A stretch of DNA of 64,000 nucleotides, from contig NZ_CP054932.1 of assembly GCF_013364275.1 (NCBI RefSeq), positions 558,001 through 622,000 of the forward strand, given 5' to 3'. Below the pieces are notes generated by a model. That model did no database searches. It was not told the origin of the DNA and saw only the letters and a list, made by a program, of their open reading frames with translations. Shown piece after piece: positions 60,886-64,000 of the stretch. How positions within the stretch are numbered: position 1 is the stretch's first letter; every line of letters begins with the position of its first letter. The translations under genes were made by a program, and so were the position numbers. Source of the stretch: Actinomadura sp. NAK00032. GTDB lineage: Bacteria; Actinomycetota; Actinomycetes; Streptosporangiales; Streptosporangiaceae.

Positions 60886-61444
60886 CCCCACCCGCCGCCG
60901 TCCACTCCGGGTCGCGGCCCAGGAGGGCGGCGAGGTTGTCGATCGCGGGACGGTCCGGATCCTCGGCTAGCGGCGGGCTGTAGACGCCGCCGGGCCCGTT
61001 GAGGGGACTGCCCGGAGCGGTGTTGGCGCGGGCCAGCGGCAGTGCTGCTTCGGCCAGGCGGGACGGCACGACGGGCGTGGTCCGCAGCGCGCGCGCCAGA
61101 TCCCAGCGGTGGACCAGCATGTCGACGGTGTGGACGCCGAGCACCAGTTCGGTCGGTGTCGGGCCGCGCTGCGGCAGGTTCACGGTCTCACCGGCCTGCT
61201 CCAGCACGGCGAGGCAGCGGGCGGCGATGCGGGCGAAGTCGTCGCGAGGGTCCGCGCTCGCTTCGACGGGCGGCAGCGCCGTCCGGGCGATGGCCTCGTG
61301 CCGCTCGTTCATGTGGCGGAGCAGGTCGGCGACCGTCCACCCCTCGCAGGGTGTCGGGCCGTCCATCGCGGAGTCGGGGACAAGGGCGACATCGTGGCCC
61401 AGCAGGGCGAGCGCGATGGCGTCGAGCCGGAGCAGATCGGTCAT
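60875..61444 (-). CDS. TIGR03086-type metal-binding protein (DinB / mycothiol-dependent fold)
   Basis: 189 aa. N-terminal TPCEGWTVADLLRHMNERHE is the family signature with a metal-ligand His; VHTVDMLVHRWDLARAL gives further His ligands. The family includes mycothiol-dependent maleylpyruvate isomerase relatives. It is divergent from a TetR gene and convergent with the second kinase (11-bp overlap). Confidence 0.87.
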   Translation of the reverse strand: MTDLLRLDAIALALLGHDVALVPDSAMDGPTPCEGWTVADLLRHMNERHEAIARTALPPVEASADPRDDFARIAARCLAVLEQAGETVNLPQRGPTPTELVLGVHTVDMLVHRWDLARALRTTPVVPSRLAEAALPLARANTAPGSPLNGPGGVYSPPLAEDPDRPAIDNLAALLGRDPEWTAAGGVSG

Positions 61445-61463
61445 GTCGGACGCTCCTCATTTG

Positions 61464-61502
61464 GCGAACGGTCGTACGCCAAAATAGCGTACGGCCGTTC
61501 GC
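61464..61502. promoter_or_regulatory. 39-bp inverted repeat, TetR operator
   Basis: GCGAACGGTCGTACGC and GCGTACGGCCGTTCGC are 16-bp arms with one mismatch and a 7-bp spacer. Each arm itself contains CGTACG or GCGTACG symmetry, so two TetR dimers could bind side by side. It spans the whole gap between the DinB-like and TetR genes. Confidence 0.85.
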
Positions 61503-61514
61503 TAGTGTGGGGCC

Positions 61515-62117
61515 ATGTCTCCTCGTCACTCGGCGGCCGAAGCGGCCCGGACCCGCGACCGGATCGTGCGGGCCGCGATGCGGGACGCCTCTCGGCTGGG
61601 GCTGGAGGGGCTGACCCTCGGCACGCTCGCGGGGCGGCTCGGCATGAGCAAGGCGGGCCTGGTCGGCCCGTTCGGCTCCCGCGACCGCCTGCAGATGGCC
61701 GCGCTCGACCAGGCCGGCGAGGTCTTCCGCGCGGCGGTCGTCGCCCCCCTGGCGGACCTGCCGCCCGGCCCCGAGCGCCTGGGCCGGCTGATCGACGGCT
61801 GGGTCGGCTACCTGGCCGACTGCCCGTTCCCCGGCGGCTGCTTCCTCACCGCCGCGTCGGCCGAACTGGACGGGCGGCCGGGACCGCTGCGCGACCGGCT
61901 GCGCGAGATCGTCGCGTCCCAGCGCCGGGCGCTGACGGCCGAGATCGCCGCCGCCCAGGCCGGACTGCCCGGCCCGCACCGCCCCGCCGAGGAGGTCGCC
62001 ACGGTGATCGCCGGCCTGGCCATGGCGGCCAACCAGGAGATCCAGCTGCTGGAGGACGCCTCGGCGCCGGCCCGCGCCCGCGCCGCCATGCGCCACGCGG
62101 CCGGCCTGGCCGCTTGA
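61515..62117 (+). CDS. TetR-family regulator
   Basis: 200 aa. HTH in LTLGTLAGRLGMSKAGLVGP (about residues 33-52). C-terminal domain resembles TetR_C_16-like members, with DCPFPGGCFLTAASAELDGR. Expected to repress its own gene and the divergent DinB-like gene via the 39-bp repeat. Ligand unknown. Confidence 0.88.
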   Translation: MSPRHSAAEAARTRDRIVRAAMRDASRLGLEGLTLGTLAGRLGMSKAGLVGPFGSRDRLQMAALDQAGEVFRAAVVAPLADLPPGPERLGRLIDGWVGYLADCPFPGGCFLTAASAELDGRPGPLRDRLREIVASQRRALTAEIAAAQAGLPGPHRPAEEVATVIAGLAMAANQEIQLLEDASAPARARAAMRHAAGLAA

Positions 62118-62323
62118 CCCCTCCAGCGCCCGACCCATTGTTGGCACTGCGTTACCCGGGTGTTCCTTGCGCATCGGCCCGGCGCGCCTCCCCGCCACGA
62201 CCAAGATCGAACTTGGTGTGACGGCCCGGCGAACAATGGCGCGGGCCCTTCCGCCGGCGGATCCGCCGACCGAAGATCAACACCGAGCGGCGCGATCATC
62301 TCGCGCCCGGTGGAAGGGGCACG

Positions 62324-62710
62324 ATGAAGGCACTGATGAAGACGGCCGTGGTGGGCCTCGGCATCGCGGCGGCGAGCATCGCGGTCGCGCAGCCGGCGCT
62401 GGCCAACTCCTTCGGGCCGGTCTCGGTCGGCGACGGCACCGTCTCCTACAACGACGGTGGCGACCAGTTCTGCGCCCAGGCGTACAACACCGACGGCGCC
62501 CGCTGGGTGCAGGTGACGCTCGTCCCGATCAGCCGGTCGGGCCCGAGCCCGTCCTGGAAGGACTACAACAACTACTACGGCAACTCGGGCAGCACCTGCC
62601 GCAGCCTCGCCACCGCCTACGAGGACACCTACTACCGCGCCGACATCAAGACCTACTGGGGCGAGCGGGGGACGACCGTGACGCGCTCGTCTCGCTACTT
62701 CTACAGCTGA
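62324..62710 (+). CDS. Small secreted protein
   Basis: 128 aa. Signal peptide (MKALMKTAVVGLGIAAASIA..., cleaved after ALA near residue 27) and a mature part rich in Tyr, Asn and Ser (DYNNYYGNSGSTC, YEDTYYRADIKTYW). Two cysteines could form a disulfide. Family not recognised. It sits after a 206-bp gap with no other feature. It overlaps the convergent MFS gene by 10 bp. Confidence 0.78.
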   Translation: MKALMKTAVVGLGIAAASIAVAQPALANSFGPVSVGDGTVSYNDGGDQFCAQAYNTDGARWVQVTLVPISRSGPSPSWKDYNNYYGNSGSTCRSLATAYEDTYYRADIKTYWGERGTTVTRSSRYFYS

Positions 62711-64000
62711 TCGTCCACCGCCAGAACGACGGCACGTTCACCGCATCCGGGGCGGGGAGTCCGCAGGGTGACGGCGGCGAGTCCCGCGCCGGCGAGCGCG
62801 ATGAGCGCGGCGCCGGTGAAGGCGGCGGAGAACCCGTCGGTGAGCGCGGGCAGGTCGCCGAGCTGGTCCGCTCCAGAAGCGGCGGCGATGGCGGTCATGG
62901 CCGCCAGGCCGAGCGCCGAGCCGACCTGGTAGCCGGTGTTGACGATGCCGGACGCGAGGCCGCCCTCCTCCGGACGGGCCGCTGACAGCGCGGTGCCGAG
63001 CGAGGGGATGAACGCCAGCGACATCCCGAGCGCGGCGACCAGCGAGGCCGGGAGCACGTCCACCCAGTAGTTGCCGTCCGGGCGGATCAGCGACAGCCAG
63101 CCCAACCCGGCGGCCAGCACCAGCAGCCCGGCGACGACGGCGGCCTTGGCGCCGAGCCGGCCCATGACGCGCGGCGCCAGGACGATCATCCCGAGCATGA
63201 TCAGCGCGGTCATCGGCACCAGCGCCGCGCCCGACGGGAAGGCGCTGTAGCCGAGCACCTGCTGCAGGTACAGGTTCAGGAAGAACCACATCGGGATCCA
63301 CGCGCCGCCGAGCAGCAGCTGCGCGAGGTTGGCGGCGGCCAGGTTCGGCGCACGGAAGATCGACAGCGGCATCAGCGGCGCCCGGCGGTAGGCCTGCAGC
63401 GCCAGGAACACCCCCAGCAGCACCAGCCCGCCGGCCATGACGGCCCAGGTCTCCAGTGCGTCCCAGCCGACCTCGGGCGCGCGGACGACGGCGAAGACCA
63501 GGCCGCCCAGCCCCGCGGTGACGGTCAGCGCGCCGAGCACGTCCACCTTGCCGCGGGCGCCGCCCCCGCCGCCGGGCATCAGCGCGGGCGCGGCGGCCAG
63601 CGCGATGAGGGCGATGGGGATGTTGATGTAGAAGACCCAGGGCCAGGACAGGTACTCGGTGATGACGCCGCCGAGGAACACGCCCGCGGTACCGCCGGCC
63701 GGTGCCGCCGCACCGTACAGGGACAGCGCCCTGGTCAGCTCGCGCGGCTCGGAGCCGAACAGCATCATCAGCAGGGTCAGCGCGGCGGGCGCGATGAACG
63801 CGGCGCCGACGCCCTGGACGGCCCGTCCGGCCAGCTCCACACCGACGTTTCCGGCGGCGCCCGCCATGGCGGACCCCGCGAGCAGGACGACCCATCCGGC
63901 GGAGAACAGCCGGCGGGCGCCGAACAGGTCCGACAGCCGGCCGCCGAGGAGCAGCAGGCCGCCGAACCCGACGACGTAGGCGTTGAACACCCAGGACAGG
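62701..64000 (-). CDS. MFS drug exporter, DHA2/EmrB-QacA type, 5' end missing
   Basis: The frame runs to the right edge (reading LSWVFNAYVVGFGGLLLLGG), so the true start is outside. About 433 residues with around twelve helices remain. Motif A-like GGRLSDLFGARRLF and the DHA2 motif WPWVFYINIPIALIALA are clear. GTG at 63990 is not a start, since it lies within the conserved first part. Substrate unknown. Confidence 0.93.
   Translation of the reverse strand, partial: LSWVFNAYVVGFGGLLLLGGRLSDLFGARRLFSAGWVVLLAGSAMAGAAGNVGVELAGRAVQGVGAAFIAPAALTLLMMLFGSEPRELTRALSLYGAAAPAGGTAGVFLGGVITEYLSWPWVFYINIPIALIALAAAPALMPGGGGGARGKVDVLGALTVTAGLGGLVFAVVRAPEVGWDALETWAVMAGGLVLLGVFLALQAYRRAPLMPLSIFRAPNLAAANLAQLLLGGAWIPMWFFLNLYLQQVLGYSAFPSGAALVPMTALIMLGMIVLAPRVMGRLGAKAAVVAGLLVLAAGLGWLSLIRPDGNYWVDVLPASLVAALGMSLAFIPSLGTALSAARPEEGGLASGIVNTGYQVGSALGLAAMTAIAAASGADQLGDLPALTDGFSAAFTGAALIALAGAGLAAVTLRTPRPGCGERAVVLAVDDQL

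Noticed and set aside
63988..63990. GTG as the start of the MFS gene
   Set aside because: The frame stays open to the window edge with the conserved LSWVFNAYVV helix, so the start is outside the window.

Overview
The window is very GC-rich, has GTG starts about as often as ATG, and packs genes with ATGA, GTGA and TGATG stop/start overlaps. Together with the gene content (phenylacetate catabolism, branched-chain keto-acid dehydrogenase, Lrp/ROK/PaaX regulators, Ser/Thr kinases with PQQ propellers, a Spo0M-like protein, many secreted polysaccharide-degrading enzymes) this points to a filamentous, soil-type actinomycete. Actinomadura or a relative in the Streptosporangiales is my best guess, by inference only. 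No rRNA, tRNA or CRISPR array was seen.

Left part (1-17.5 kb): a truncated serine hydrolase; a paaZABCDE phenylacetyl-CoA epoxidation operon facing a TetR regulator across a palindromic operator; a bkd-type E1alpha/E1beta/E2 operon facing an Lrp-type regulator; a decayed TnpB element; a SAM methyltransferase and an acyl-CoA synthetase; a merR-ynfA pair with a MerR-type long-spacer promoter; and a copper/redox cluster (membrane protein, SCO1, PCu(A)C, Dyp peroxidase) behind a perfect inverted repeat.

Middle (18-34 kb): polysaccharide use. A rhamnogalacturonan lyase, an AA10 LPMO and a GH19 chitinase are followed by an M20 amidohydrolase, a TRIC-like channel, a formylglycine-generating enzyme, a GH20 hexosaminidase, an SsuABC-like importer, a Cys-type sulfatase and a ROK repressor. 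The FGE, sulfatase, hexosaminidase and importer together read as a module for desulfating and using sulfated amino-sugar glycans or for scavenging sulfur from them.

34-47 kb: small conserved proteins with a GntR regulator, an AlkZ-like winged-helix protein, a PaaX-like regulator facing a crotonase/acyl-CoA synthetase operon, a 1,367-residue HEAT-repeat protein, and a flavoprotein plus two double-VOC proteins whose opposing promoters share the same design (TTGAC-N18-TAG with a GAAACG-N2-ATTCCG box just downstream).

47-52 kb: a CDF transporter, BlaI-type repressor and M56 protease operon. Three near-identical CTACA-N2-TGTAG dyads lie upstream of this operon, of a TerB-like gene and of a Spo0M-like gene, outlining a small local BlaI regulon. 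This is the most striking system in the window. 51-64 kb: a secreted lipase, a two-component system divergent from an MMPL exporter, two tandem kinase/PQQ-propeller receptors, a DinB-like protein divergent from a TetR regulator over a 39-bp inverted repeat, a small secreted protein and a truncated DHA2-type MFS exporter.
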